From Saccharothrix luteola (GTDB lineage Bacteria; Actinomycetota; Actinomycetes; Mycobacteriales; Pseudonocardiaceae), in NCBI RefSeq assembly GCF_020859565.1, contig NZ_JAJHUO010000012.1, positions 137,019-201,018 on the forward strand: a stretch of DNA of 64,000 nt. The letters are read 5' to 3'. Every line of letters starts with the position of its first letter. Position 1 is the first letter of the stretch. Positions 1-7,121 of this stretch are shown one piece after another. The notes beneath the pieces were generated by a model. That model was not told the origin of the DNA, ran no database searches, and saw only the letters and a list, made by a program, of their open reading frames with translations. The position numbers and the translations under genes were made by a program.

Positions 1-1317
1 GGTGAGGTGCGGGACGGCCTGCGTGCCGATGTCCGTGCCGCGCAGGGTGACGGGCACGGAGACGGCCGAGCGGGTGGTGTTCAGCGCCACGACGGCCAGC
101 GAGCCGTCCGCGTTGCGGAACGCGGCCACCTTCACGTCGGCGTCGGCGGCGGTGGCGGAGACCCTGGTGGCGCCGGGGCGGATGTAGCGGCTGTAGTTGG
201 CCAGCGCCCACAGGCGCGACGAGGTCTGGAACGAGTCGCCGTTCAGCCGGATCAGCGGCGAGTTGGCGGTGCTGTTCGCCGCGCCCCACCAGTGCAGGAA
301 CGCGCTCACGTTCGCCGAGGTCAGCGCGGTCATCGTCCGGTCGGCCCAGGTGAAGCCGGAGCCGGCCGACCCGTCGTCCCACGCGGTGGTGAACGGGTCG
401 AAGTTCGCCCACTCGGTCATCCACGTCGGCTTGGCCGCCTGGGTGAACGGCGTAGTGGGCGGGGAGCTGTAACCGTGCCTGCCGGCCACGTCCAGCGCGG
501 AGAACGCCGCACCGTCCCGGGCGATGGTGTTCACCATGTCGTTGCCGTGCCGCCAGCCCATGGCGTCGCAGCACACGATCTCGAGGTCGAGGCCGTTGGC
601 GCGCAGCCGCGAGTCGAGCACCTTGACGAAGTCCGCCGCCTGCGCGCCGTTGACGATCATGCTGGAGTACGTGGTGGTGAGCTCGGGCTCGTTCACGAAG
701 CCCAGGTGCGTGATCGGCACCCCGGAGTCCCGGTTGAGCTGCACGTACTTGACCAGGTAGTCAGCGTAGGCCCGCCGCCAGTCGCCACTGGCGCAACTCG
801 CGCCGGGCATGCCGCACAGCGTGCCGCCATCGACCTCGCTGCCGTTGGTCTTCATGTAGCCGGGCGCGCTCCACGCGTCGGCGTAGATCGTGCGCACGCC
901 GTAGGCCAAGGCTTGCTTGGACAGCCACACCTGACCGCGGTCGGTGCCGTCCCACCGCCACGTCGGCGTGGCGCTCGGGCCGCTGGGGGCCGTCGGCGCG
1001 ATGGTGTTGGCCGCGCCGGAGTCGATCAGGTTGCGCAGGATGCTGAAACCCGCGCCCCGGCTCCGGTCGAACAGCAGGTCGAGCACCTCGCGCTGGTTGG
1101 CGGCCGACAGGCCCAGCGCGCCGCCGAGCACCTTGGCCTGACCGAACGCCTGGGAGAAGCCGAAACCGTCGACGCGCTGGTACGTGGTCGCGGTGTCCAC
1201 CGTGACCGCGGTGGCCGCCCAGGCGACCGGCGCGCCGACCGGCGTCACGCCCGCCGCCACGACCAGCGCCGTGGCGACGGCGCGCAGCCGTCGCCGTTGG
1301 AACACCGTCCGGAACAT
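1..1317 (-). CDS. Secreted GH30-family glycoside hydrolase, truncated by the window edge
   Basis: Reading the minus strand from the ATG at 1317 gives an uninterrupted frame that runs off the left edge, so the C-terminus is missing. Residues 1-34 form a Sec signal peptide (FRTVFQRRRLR basic start, hydrophobic AVATALVVAAGV, cut after AWA). The mature start (VTVDTATTYQRVDGFGFSQAFG) resembles GH30 enzymes. The NEPE motif places the acid/base at Glu210, and TEW places the nucleophile at Glu302. GH30 enzymes act on xylan, glucuronoxylan or beta-1,6-glycans outside the cell; the exact substrate cannot be read here. The gene lies 187 bp downstream of a LacI regulator on the same strand, and a LacI-type palindrome lies between them, so sugar-responsive repression is likely. 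Family confidence is high; subfamily is not assigned. Confidence 0.8.
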   Translation of the reverse strand, partial: MFRTVFQRRRLRAVATALVVAAGVTPVGAPVAWAATAVTVDTATTYQRVDGFGFSQAFGQAKVLGGALGLSAANQREVLDLLFDRSRGAGFSILRNLIDSGAANTIAPTAPSGPSATPTWRWDGTDRGQVWLSKQALAYGVRTIYADAWSAPGYMKTNGSEVDGGTLCGMPGASCASGDWRRAYADYLVKYVQLNRDSGVPITHLGFVNEPELTTTYSSMIVNGAQAADFVKVLDSRLRANGLDLEIVCCDAMGWRHGNDMVNTIARDGAAFSALDVAGRHGYSSPPTTPFTQAAKPTWMTEWANFDPFTTAWDDGSAGSGFTWADRTMTALTSANVSAFLHWWGAANSTANSPLIRLNGDSFQTSSRLWALANYSRYIRPGATRVSATAADADVKVAAFRNADGSLAVVALNTTRSAVSVPVTLRGTDIGTQAVPHLT

Positions 1318-1428
1318 CGTCGTCCCTCCGAATCGCTCCCGCCCGTTGCGGAAGTTAGGGACGCGGAGCGGGGGAGGGCAACCACGGCGACCGTGCGGAG
1401 AATGGGGACCAGAGGACGAGTCCGCAGG

Positions 1429-1442
1429 TCGAAAGCTTTCGA
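1429..1442. promoter_or_regulatory. LacI-type operator palindrome upstream of the GH30 gene
   Basis: TCGAAAGCTTTCGA is a perfect 14-bp palindrome in the 187-bp gap between the lacI-like gene and the GH30 gene. A degenerate second dyad (GGAAACGCTTCG) lies about 10 bp further along. The size and central GC match known LacI/GalR operators. It is probably the binding site of the adjacent regulator. Confidence 0.6.
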
Positions 1443-1504
1443 TCAACTGTGGAAACGCTTCGGGACTTCACTCGTTCGGCGCAGCCGGATTTCGGTATGT
1501 GGAC

Positions 1505-2764
1505 TCACTTCGGCGGCGCGGTGCTGTCGCGGACGATGAGGGTGGTGGCCAGCTCGACCCGGGCCTGGTCGGGCGTCCGGCCCGCGGCCAGGGCCAGGAC
1601 CAGCTCGGCGGCGGCGGCGCCCATCTCGACCATCGGCTGCCGCACGGTCGTCATCGGCGGCCCGCACCAGCGCACGGCCGGTATGTCGTCGAAGCCGACC
1701 ACGCTGAGGTCCTCGGGGATGCGCAGGCCCGCCTGCCGGGCCGCCTCGTAGACGCCGAGCGCCTGGAGGTCGTTGCCGCACAGCACGGCGGTGGGCGGGT
1801 CGGGCAGCCTCAGCAGCTCGCGGGCGTGGTTGAACCCCTCCTCGAAGGCGAACCACTGCCCGATGCGCACCAACCGGTCGTCCAGCGGCACGCCGTGCTC
1901 GGCCATCGCCGCCCGGATGCCGCCGAGCCTGGCCCGCGCGCACATCCGGTCGGGCGGACCGGCGATGACGGCGATGCGCTGGTGGCCGAGGGAGAGCAGG
2001 TGCCGGGCCGCCGCGATGCCGCCGCTCCAGTTGGCCGCGCCGACCGACGGCACCGAGTGCTCCGGCTCGCCCGTCGGGTCCAGCGCCACCAGCGGGATGC
2101 CGCTCGTGGCCAGCAGGCCGTGCTGCTCGCTGGTGAAGCCGAGGTGCACGACGACCACGCCGTACGGCTGCCGCGACAGCAGGTCGTGCGCCCACGACCG
2201 GCCGGTCGCCGACTGGCGCGCGGCGTCGGTGAAGCCGACGGCCAGCCGGTGCGTGCCCGCGACCCGCTCCACGCCGTGCATGACCTCGACCGCCAGGTAG
2301 CTCTGCATGCCGAAGAAGACGACCTCCACGTTCGGCGCCCGCACGACCGCCTCCGGCCGCCGGTAGCCGTGCTCGCGCAGGGCCGCCTCCACCCGCCGCC
2401 GGGTCGTCGCCGCCACGCCCGGACGCCCGTTGAGCACCTTCGACACCGTCGGCGCGGACACACCGGCCAGCCGCGCGACCGCCGCGACGGTCAGCTCGCC
2501 ACGCCTGCGCCCACGCGGCCGTGCGTTCGCGAGCGGACGCTCCCTGGCCTGCGGGTTCCGCATCGCGTCCACCTCGTCGAGCAGCCGGGTCCGGACCGAC
2601 TCCGCCTCGCGGTCGGCCGCGGGACCGGCGGGCACCGTCTCGGTCAGGTAGCGCCGCTTGCCCGAGCCGGGGTCGACCCCGGCGTACACCCGCACCCGCA
2701 ACGACCCGCTCGGCAGCCGTTCGACCTCGCCACGCGCCTGCCGCCGTGCACCGGGAGTTCCCAT
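1505..2764 (-). CDS. LacI-family transcriptional regulator with an N-terminal integrase-type arm domain
   Basis: This is a 419-residue protein with a LacI HTH at about residues 90-140 (LTVAAVARLAGVSAPTVSKVLNGRPGV) and a periplasmic-binding-protein-like effector domain to the end (PPTAVLCGNDLQALGVYEAARQAG, LSVVGFDDI). LacI proteins usually start directly with the HTH in about 340 residues. Here about 85 extra residues precede it (GSLRVRVYAGVDPGSGKRRY, then an Ala/Glu-rich helix), which looks like the AP2-like arm-binding domain of tyrosine integrases. It presumably represses the downstream GH30 gene until a sugar is sensed. The start at 2764 has no good Shine-Dalgarno; a TATATT box about 20 nt upstream would give a nearly leaderless message. 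Confidence 0.82.
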   Translation of the reverse strand: MGTPGARRQARGEVERLPSGSLRVRVYAGVDPGSGKRRYLTETVPAGPAADREAESVRTRLLDEVDAMRNPQARERPLANARPRGRRRGELTVAAVARLAGVSAPTVSKVLNGRPGVAATTRRRVEAALREHGYRRPEAVVRAPNVEVVFFGMQSYLAVEVMHGVERVAGTHRLAVGFTDAARQSATGRSWAHDLLSRQPYGVVVVHLGFTSEQHGLLATSGIPLVALDPTGEPEHSVPSVGAANWSGGIAAARHLLSLGHQRIAVIAGPPDRMCARARLGGIRAAMAEHGVPLDDRLVRIGQWFAFEEGFNHARELLRLPDPPTAVLCGNDLQALGVYEAARQAGLRIPEDLSVVGFDDIPAVRWCGPPMTTVRQPMVEMGAAAAELVLALAAGRTPDQARVELATTLIVRDSTAPPK

Positions 2765-2786
2765 GGAGCCAACGGTACCGAAAATA

Positions 2787-2817
2787 TAGCTCCACAGCGA
2801 CCGGCAACTAGCTCCAC
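2787..2817 (-). promoter_or_regulatory. Direct repeat and -10-like box upstream of the lacI-like gene
   Basis: TAGCTCCAC occurs at 2787-2795 and 2809-2817, exactly 22 bp apart (two helical turns), just upstream of the regulator start. On the minus strand the inner copy runs into TATATTTTC, a plausible -10. It may be a regulator site overlapping the promoter. Confidence 0.35.
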
Positions 2818-2841
2818 GGAATCGACGCTCTCCACGCGCCG

Positions 2842-2859
2842 GTTAGCGACCTGTTAGCG
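2842..2859 (+). promoter_or_regulatory. Heptad direct repeat with 11-bp period
   Basis: GTTAGCG is repeated at 2842-2848 and 2853-2859, an 11-bp period typical of OmpR-fold regulators such as PhoP, AfsR or SARPs. It lies about 50 bp upstream of the tachylectin remnant and the M23 gene. Confidence 0.35.
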
Positions 2860-2909
2860 CGCCCTGGGAGGGTCCGGCTCGGAGAGGACTCATGGGGAGA
2901 GGACGCACC

Positions 2910-3095
2910 ATGCCCGGAACCACCACGCTCAAGACGCTGACCGCGACAGGTCGGGACCGGCTGCCGGGCACGACCAGCGGCGGCGTGCACTTCGGGCGCG
3001 ACGCCGAGGGCGGGCTCTACCACCACATCGACGACAACCCGTACGACGGCAGTGGGATGGACCTGCTGTCCGCGCAACCGGCCACCGTCGCCTGA
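2910..3095 (+). pseudogene. Partial copy of the M23 protein's tachylectin-like C-terminus, with in-frame deletions
   Basis: The 61-residue frame (ATG 2910 after GGAGAGGA; an in-frame ATG also exists at 2892) aligns with the last 100 or so residues of the next gene. TLKTLTATG and GTTS are shared, then a gap of about 33 residues, then GGV-FG-DAEGGL and NPYDGSG, a second gap of about 16 residues, and finally the shared LLSAQP-TVA end. Both deletions keep the frame and the stop codon is equivalent. There is no signal peptide or peptidase domain, so the product would be cytosolic and only a fragment of the sugar-binding propeller. The simplest reading is a tandem duplication in decay. The intact frame and ribosome-binding site leave expression of a mini-protein possible. 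Confidence 0.65.
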
Positions 3096-3113
3096 CTGGA
3101 AGGAGATGCGGAC

Positions 3114-4382
3114 ATGAGGGTGCACCGGGGGATCGTCACGGCCGTCGTGGTCGTGGCCGCGAGCATGGCGGTGGCGGCGCCCGCGCAGGCCGCCGCGCCG
3201 TTGTTCCAGCTGCCGTTCCCGTGCGGCCAGACGTGGCGGGGCGACTCGGACGGCAGCACCGCCCACAGGTCGTGGGAGATCGACTTCAACCGCGGCTCCG
3301 GCGCCGACGACCTCGGCGACCCGGTCGTCGCGGCGGCGGCGGGCGTCGTGCGGACGGCGGCGCACCAGGGTTCGGACAACGGCTACGGCAACTTGGTGAA
3401 GATCGAGCACACCGACGGCTCCTTCACCTACTACGCCCACCTGAACACGATGGCGGTCCGGGAGGGCCAGAGCGTGGCGCAGGGCGCGAGCATCGGCACG
3501 GTCGGCAACACCAGCAGGCCGGGCAACGACATCAGCCCGCACCTGCACTACGAGGTCCGGCTCGGCTCCGGTTACCCGGGCAACATCCAGCCCGCCTACT
3601 TCGACGGCGTGCGGTTCGGCTACCCCGACCAGACGCTGACCTCCCGCAACTGCGGCGGCGGCGTGGCGGGCACGGCGTCCATCTACGGCGCGACGTCCGA
3701 CGGCCGCCTCACCTACACCGCCGTCGACGCGGCCACCGGCGACCGGACGCACGGCGCGGTCGTGTCCGGCGCGTCGTTGGGCTTCGTGCCGAAGGCGATG
3801 GCGACGTTGAACTTCAACACCCTCTTGGTCACCTCGCCCGGTGGTCAGCTCTACCGCGTCGACGTGATCACGAACAACACGTCGTTGGCGTTCAACGCTC
3901 CGGTGCTGCTCGGTGGTGGGTGGACGCACGACCTGCTGGCTTATGACGGCCGGGGGAGTCTGTACGGCATCGCCGATGGCGCACTCCGCCGCTACACGGT
4001 GACAGCCAACAAGCCTGCCGCGGCGAACATCGTCAGTGACGGTCTGATCGACACCGGCTTCACACTGAAGACGCTGACGGCGACCGGGGCGGACTGGCTG
4101 CTCGGCACGACCAGCGCGGGAGAGCTGCTGTCGTACCGGATCCGCGGTGCGGGCGACTGGACCCGCTACGAGCTCAGGTCGAGCACGTGGCAGGTCTTCC
4201 GGCACCTCCTGTCGGCCGGTGGCGGTGTCTACTTCGGACACGACGCCGAGGGCGGGCTGCTGCGCTACACGGACGCGAACCCGTACGACGGCAGCGGGGC
4301 GGACCTGCGCGGCCCGGACACCGTGGACGCGCAGGGCTGGACGCAGGTCCTGCTGTCCGCGCAACCGGGCACGGTCGCCTGA
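3114..4382 (+). CDS. Secreted M23 peptidase with C-terminal tachylectin-like domain
   Basis: The protein has 422 residues. A signal peptide covers residues 1-27 (hydrophobic AVVVVAASMAVAAPAQA). A lysostaphin-type M23 domain spans about 30-180, with metal ligands in HRSWEIDFNRG and PHLHYEV, so it should be a zinc endopeptidase that cuts peptidoglycan cross-bridges or another extracellular peptide. Residues 185-422 contain repeating blocks (IYGATSDGRLTYTAVD, LYRVDVITNNTSLAF, LLSYRIRGAGDWTRYEL) typical of tachylectin-like beta-propellers that bind sugars, suggesting targeting to a cell surface. AAGGAG lies 8 nt before the ATG. A strong hairpin terminator follows. A decayed copy of the end of this gene lies directly upstream. 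Confidence 0.85.
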   Translation: MRVHRGIVTAVVVVAASMAVAAPAQAAAPLFQLPFPCGQTWRGDSDGSTAHRSWEIDFNRGSGADDLGDPVVAAAAGVVRTAAHQGSDNGYGNLVKIEHTDGSFTYYAHLNTMAVREGQSVAQGASIGTVGNTSRPGNDISPHLHYEVRLGSGYPGNIQPAYFDGVRFGYPDQTLTSRNCGGGVAGTASIYGATSDGRLTYTAVDAATGDRTHGAVVSGASLGFVPKAMATLNFNTLLVTSPGGQLYRVDVITNNTSLAFNAPVLLGGGWTHDLLAYDGRGSLYGIADGALRRYTVTANKPAAANIVSDGLIDTGFTLKTLTATGADWLLGTTSAGELLSYRIRGAGDWTRYELRSSTWQVFRHLLSAGGGVYFGHDAEGGLLRYTDANPYDGSGADLRGPDTVDAQGWTQVLLSAQPGTVA

Positions 4383-4388
4383 TCGCCT

Positions 4389-4419
4389 CCCCGGCCGCGG
4401 GCTCGCACCGCGGCCGGGG
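4389..4419 (+). terminator. Hairpin terminator after the M23 gene
   Basis: A perfect 12-bp inverted repeat (CCCCGGCCGCGG / CCGCGGCCGGGG) with a 7-nt loop begins 7 nt after the stop codon. There is no T-run, as is usual in high-GC actinomycetes. Confidence 0.7.
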
Positions 4420-4430
4420 ACGTCCGTCGC

Positions 4431-4436
4431 TACTGT
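4431..4436 (+). promoter_or_regulatory. -10 box giving a leaderless corA message
   Basis: TACTGT fits TANNNT and ends 7 nt before the GTG start of corA. No Shine-Dalgarno precedes that GTG, so transcription probably begins at or next to the start codon. Confidence 0.45.
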
Positions 4437-4443
4437 GGGTCAG

Positions 4444-5415
4444 GTGCCACGAAACCGCCTGTACCGCGACGGCACGCTCGCGGAGGAGGACTTCCCGCTC
4501 GCCGACGTGCCCCGGCTGCTGCGCGACGAGGACGCCGTCGTCTGGCTCGACCTGTGCGGCCCGACCGAGTCGGACCTGGCGGTCATAGCGGACGAACTGG
4601 GCCTGCACGAGACGTCCGTCGAAGACGCGCTGGAGCACCACGAGCGGCCCAAGCTGCACCAGTACGACACGCACCTGCTCGTGAACGCGTACGCGGTGAG
4701 CCTGGACGAGGCGTCGGGCCGGTTGACGACGGCGGAGCTGTCGGCGTTCGTGACGGCGCGGGCGTTGATCACGGTCCGCAACGACGACCGGTTCGACGTG
4801 GACGCCCTGACCAGGCGGTGGGACGAGTCGTCGAGCCTGGCCGGCAGCGGGGTCGGCTTCCTGCTGCACGGGCTGCTGGACGTCGTCGTGGACAGCCACT
4901 TCGACGCCGTGCAGGCGCTCGACGACCACATCGAGGGCCTGGAGGACCTGGTGTTCGCCGAGCGGCCGGACGACCCCGACATGCAACGGCGGGCGTTGGC
5001 GATGCGGAAGTCGCTGGTGACGCTGCGCCGGGTCGTGCTGCCGATGCGCGAAGTGCTCAGCGGCCTGATGCGCCGCGACCACGCCGTGGTGGACAGCCGG
5101 ATGACGCCCTACTACCAGGACGTCTACGACCACGTGCTGCGTGCGTCGGAGTGGACGGAGTCGTTGCGGGACATGGTCGCCACCATCCGCGACATCCAGC
5201 TCAACCTCCAGGGCAACCGGCTGAACCTGATCATGAAGAAGGTGACCGGGTGGGCCGCGATCATCGCCGTGCCGACCGCGGTGACCGGCTTCTACGGCCA
5301 GAACGTCCCCTACCCGGGCTTCGACCAGGTGTGGGGCTTCTGGGTCTCCACGGTCGCCATGCTCCTGCTGTCCGCCGGGCTGTACGCGCTGTTCAAGCGA
5401 CGCGACTGGATCTGA
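4444..5415 (+). CDS. corA: CorA-family divalent metal ion transporter
   Basis: The protein has 323 residues: a cytoplasmic N-terminal alpha/beta domain, a long helical stalk (about 150-260) and two C-terminal membrane helices (GWAAIIAVPTAVTGFY and VWGFWVSTVAMLLLSAGLYALF), ending in the basic KRRDW tail. CorA proteins are pentameric Mg/Co/Ni channels. The family's GMN signature at the end of the first helix reads GQN here (FYGQNVPYPGF), a variant seen in actinobacterial members. The frame stays open further upstream, but homology begins at this GTG (VPRNRLYRDG), which also has a well-placed -10 box. The terminator of the M23 gene lies inside the longer frame, which supports the short start. 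Confidence 0.85.
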   Translation: MPRNRLYRDGTLAEEDFPLADVPRLLRDEDAVVWLDLCGPTESDLAVIADELGLHETSVEDALEHHERPKLHQYDTHLLVNAYAVSLDEASGRLTTAELSAFVTARALITVRNDDRFDVDALTRRWDESSSLAGSGVGFLLHGLLDVVVDSHFDAVQALDDHIEGLEDLVFAERPDDPDMQRRALAMRKSLVTLRRVVLPMREVLSGLMRRDHAVVDSRMTPYYQDVYDHVLRASEWTESLRDMVATIRDIQLNLQGNRLNLIMKKVTGWAAIIAVPTAVTGFYGQNVPYPGFDQVWGFWVSTVAMLLLSAGLYALFKRRDWI

Positions 5416-5441
5416 CCGAGCGGCACGCGGGAGGATGGTCG

Positions 5442-5837
5442 GTGAAGGGGGTGGACATGACGGAGCAGGGTGATCGTCAGGCGCCGGGTGTCGAGGCGTT
5501 GACGGACAAGATCAGGCAGCTCGTGGACGAGGGCAACACGCGTCGGGTGGTCGTGCGCAACGCCGACGGCGAGCCGGTGCTCGACATCCCGGTGACGGCC
5601 GGCGTGGTGGCCGCGGTGGCCGCGCCGGTGGTGACGGCCGTGGCGGCTCTCGCGGCTCTCGCGGGCCCGTGGTCGGTCGGCGTGGAGCGCCCGGAGCCGA
5701 CCGAGGCCGAGACCGAGGCCGAGGCCGAGACCGAGGCCGGGACCGTCGACGCGACCGAGAGCGACGACGAGAACGACAGTGAGAGCGACAGTGAGGGCGA
5801 CACGGGCACTGACACCGTGCCGCCCGTGAAGGGCTGA
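5442..5837 (+). CDS. DUF4342 protein with acidic repetitive tail
   Basis: Residues 10-75 match DUF4342: a short helix (ALTDKIRQLVDEGN), beta strands (RRVVVRNADGEPVLDIPV) and a hydrophobic Ala/Val stretch that may touch the membrane. The last 55 residues are a low-complexity acidic tail of Glu/Thr/Ala then Asp/Ser repeats, encoded by hexamer-like DNA repeats at about 5695-5800. DUF4342 has no established function. The GTG at 5442 has GGGAGGA 6 nt upstream; an ATG at 5457 in the same frame is the alternative. It follows corA by 26 nt and may be co-transcribed with it. Confidence 0.7.
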   Translation: MKGVDMTEQGDRQAPGVEALTDKIRQLVDEGNTRRVVVRNADGEPVLDIPVTAGVVAAVAAPVVTAVAALAALAGPWSVGVERPEPTEAETEAEAETEAGTVDATESDDENDSESDSEGDTGTDTVPPVKG

Positions 5838-5865
5838 GGACCGAGCCAGGGCGACCCTGGACCGA

Positions 5866-5899
5866 AGAGGCGGTGGGCGCGATGTCGTCCACCGCCTCT
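5866..5899 (+). terminator. Hairpin terminator after the DUF4342 gene
   Basis: Perfect 11-bp arms (AGAGGCGGTGG / CCACCGCCTCT) enclose a 12-nt loop, 28 nt after the stop codon. A smaller hairpin (CCAGGG-CGA-CCCTGG) lies just before it at 5846-5860. Confidence 0.65.
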
Positions 5900-6024
5900 G
5901 GCGACTTCGGGGCTGTGCGGTGGGGCATCGGGGGAGTGCGTCCGATGTGGAGGTCCACAACGGACGACGGCGGGTCGGTCGTCGGCAGTCCCCTCGTGGT
6001 GGCGAGGACGGGCGGCGAGGTCTC

Positions 6025-6040
6025 ATTTGACCGGTCAAAT
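6025..6040. promoter_or_regulatory. 16-bp perfect palindrome, probable repressor operator
   Basis: ATTTGACCGGTCAAAT is a perfect palindrome in otherwise GC-rich DNA. The AT-rich ends and GC centre fit a TetR/MarR-type homodimer site. No TetR or MarR gene is present in this window. Confidence 0.5.
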
Positions 6041-6266
6041 CGCGCAATTCTGGCGCGCGCCGAAGCGTCGCGTCAACCGGAGCGGTGCGGGGTCGCGGAG
6101 TCGGCCGCCCTTTTCGGGTCCGGTGCTTCGGAGGTGCGCAGGTCGGTGGCCGGGCGGTTCCGGAGTGCCGTCCCGGTCGGCGCGCGGGACCGTTCACCGC
6201 ACTCTGTGGAGAACCTGTCGGCCGAGTTAACGTGAAGATCGTCCGGCTGGCCGTCGATCGCGGCCC

Positions 6267-6284
6267 CTATATGTCCTCTATATC
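6267..6284 (+). promoter_or_regulatory. SARP-like heptad direct repeat (11-bp period)
   Basis: CTATATG and CTATATC start 11 bp apart at 6267 and 6278. The spacing fits SARP/OmpR-fold DNA binding. It lies about 70 bp upstream of the consensus promoter at 6352. Confidence 0.35.
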
Positions 6285-6351
6285 TCCATGTTAAGGCGGC
6301 ACTCGAACGTGCCGCAAGTCCACCGGCGTTCAACGGGCCGTTCGGCTCGAT

Positions 6352-6380
6352 TTGACACCCCTTCAACGGGTCGCTAGCTT
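6352..6380 (+). promoter_or_regulatory. Consensus vegetative promoter facing the NRPS operon
   Basis: TTGACA (6352-6357), a 17-bp spacer and TAGCTT (6375-6380) form a near-consensus sigma-70-type promoter with a start near 6387. If it reads to 7122 the leader is about 735 nt and contains the 32-bp dyad and two hairpins. Confidence 0.55.
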
Positions 6381-6556
6381 GCCGCGCCGGACAATGTGAA
6401 CGGTGTTCTTGTTCAGGGTTTTGAGACGGATTTGTCAGCGTGCTGCGCCAATCGGCTGATTGTGATCGACAAGCCGCGTTGCCAAGGTGGTCGGTGCTGA
6501 GGAACGGGAACGACTCGATACCTGTTGGAGATTGACGAGCCCGTTCGACGATCGGC

Positions 6557-6588
6557 AACCTCCGAGATCTGCGCAGATCAGGGAGGTT
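6557..6588. promoter_or_regulatory. 32-bp interrupted palindrome in the NRPS leader
   Basis: Outer arms AACCTCC/GGAGGTT and an inner perfect palindrome GATCTGCGCAGATC share one centre; only two opposed positions on each side mismatch. It could be an operator or, in RNA, a strong hairpin about 170 nt into the leader. Confidence 0.5.
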
Positions 6589-6717
6589 CCGGCACACCCT
6601 CCAGTACTGGGGCGGTGTGCGCAGTACCGTGACGCGTGGTCCGCCGGCCGCGCGCGAACTTCCATCAAGGACAACGGCAGTGAATACGATCTCCTGTCCC
6701 AGGGGCCCGTTCACCGC

Positions 6718-6740
6718 CGTTCCCGAGCTATTCGGGAACG
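6718..6740 (+). promoter_or_regulatory. Hairpin in the NRPS leader
   Basis: CGTTCCCGA and TCGGGAACG form a perfect 9-bp stem with a 5-nt loop. It may be an attenuator or operator. Confidence 0.35.
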
Positions 6741-6851
6741 CGGTGCGCGGGGCGGACAAACGTGAGGCGGGCACTACCGGCGGTAACTCGGGTGGCGCGG
6801 TCGACACCGCGCCGCCGGGCGTCACGCCGAGTCGTGCGCAGCGGTCGCACC

Positions 6852-6885
6852 CGTGGCACGTGTCGCACCCGACACGTGTGCCACG
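6852..6885 (+). promoter_or_regulatory. Imperfect dyad containing CACGTG cores
   Basis: CGTGGCACGTGTCG and CGACACGTGTGCCACG form an inverted repeat with a 4-nt loop and a 2-nt insertion in the right arm. It lies 237 bp before the first cluster gene. Confidence 0.35.
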
Positions 6886-7121
6886 TGCGGCGCGACCCTT
6901 CTCCTAGCGCCCCCGCGCGAATTCCGGCACCCCGCGTGCGGTCGCGGGTGAAATGTGTCCGAAAGCCTCGGCTCACGTCCTGGTTCGTGAGCCGCCCACG
7001 CCTGTCCGGGCGGTAGTGGCGAATGCGGTCCCGCACGAGGTTTTCCCGTGCCGCCGGACCGGGTCCATTCCGCGTCAACGCCCCGGTGGGTGTCCGATGA
7101 ACGAGGAACGAGGGCAGAGCC

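Larger units (their letters stand above)
5900..7121. other. Long non-coding leader region upstream of the NRPS cluster
   Basis: No open frame here has domain-like composition; the frames are rich in Arg/Ser/Pro and lack ribosome-binding sites. Part of it (6230-6720) is visibly lower in GC than the flanking genes. It holds a 16-bp palindrome, an 11-bp-period direct repeat, one consensus vegetative promoter, a 32-bp interrupted dyad and two hairpins, each listed separately. It most likely holds the control elements of the cluster that starts at 7122. Confidence 0.6.

Noticed and set aside
2842..2859. Pho box upstream of the M23 gene
   Set aside because: The 11-bp spacing fits, but GTTAGCG differs from the GTTCACC consensus at two positions; listed only as an OmpR-type repeat.
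6073..6825. 250-residue minus-strand frame in the NRPS leader region
   Set aside because: Composition is Arg/Ser/Pro-rich with no motif, no ribosome-binding site, and it spans several dyads and the promoter.
6487..6907. Short plus-strand frames that could be a leader peptide
   Set aside because: No Shine-Dalgarno and no recognisable pattern such as a run of regulatory codons.
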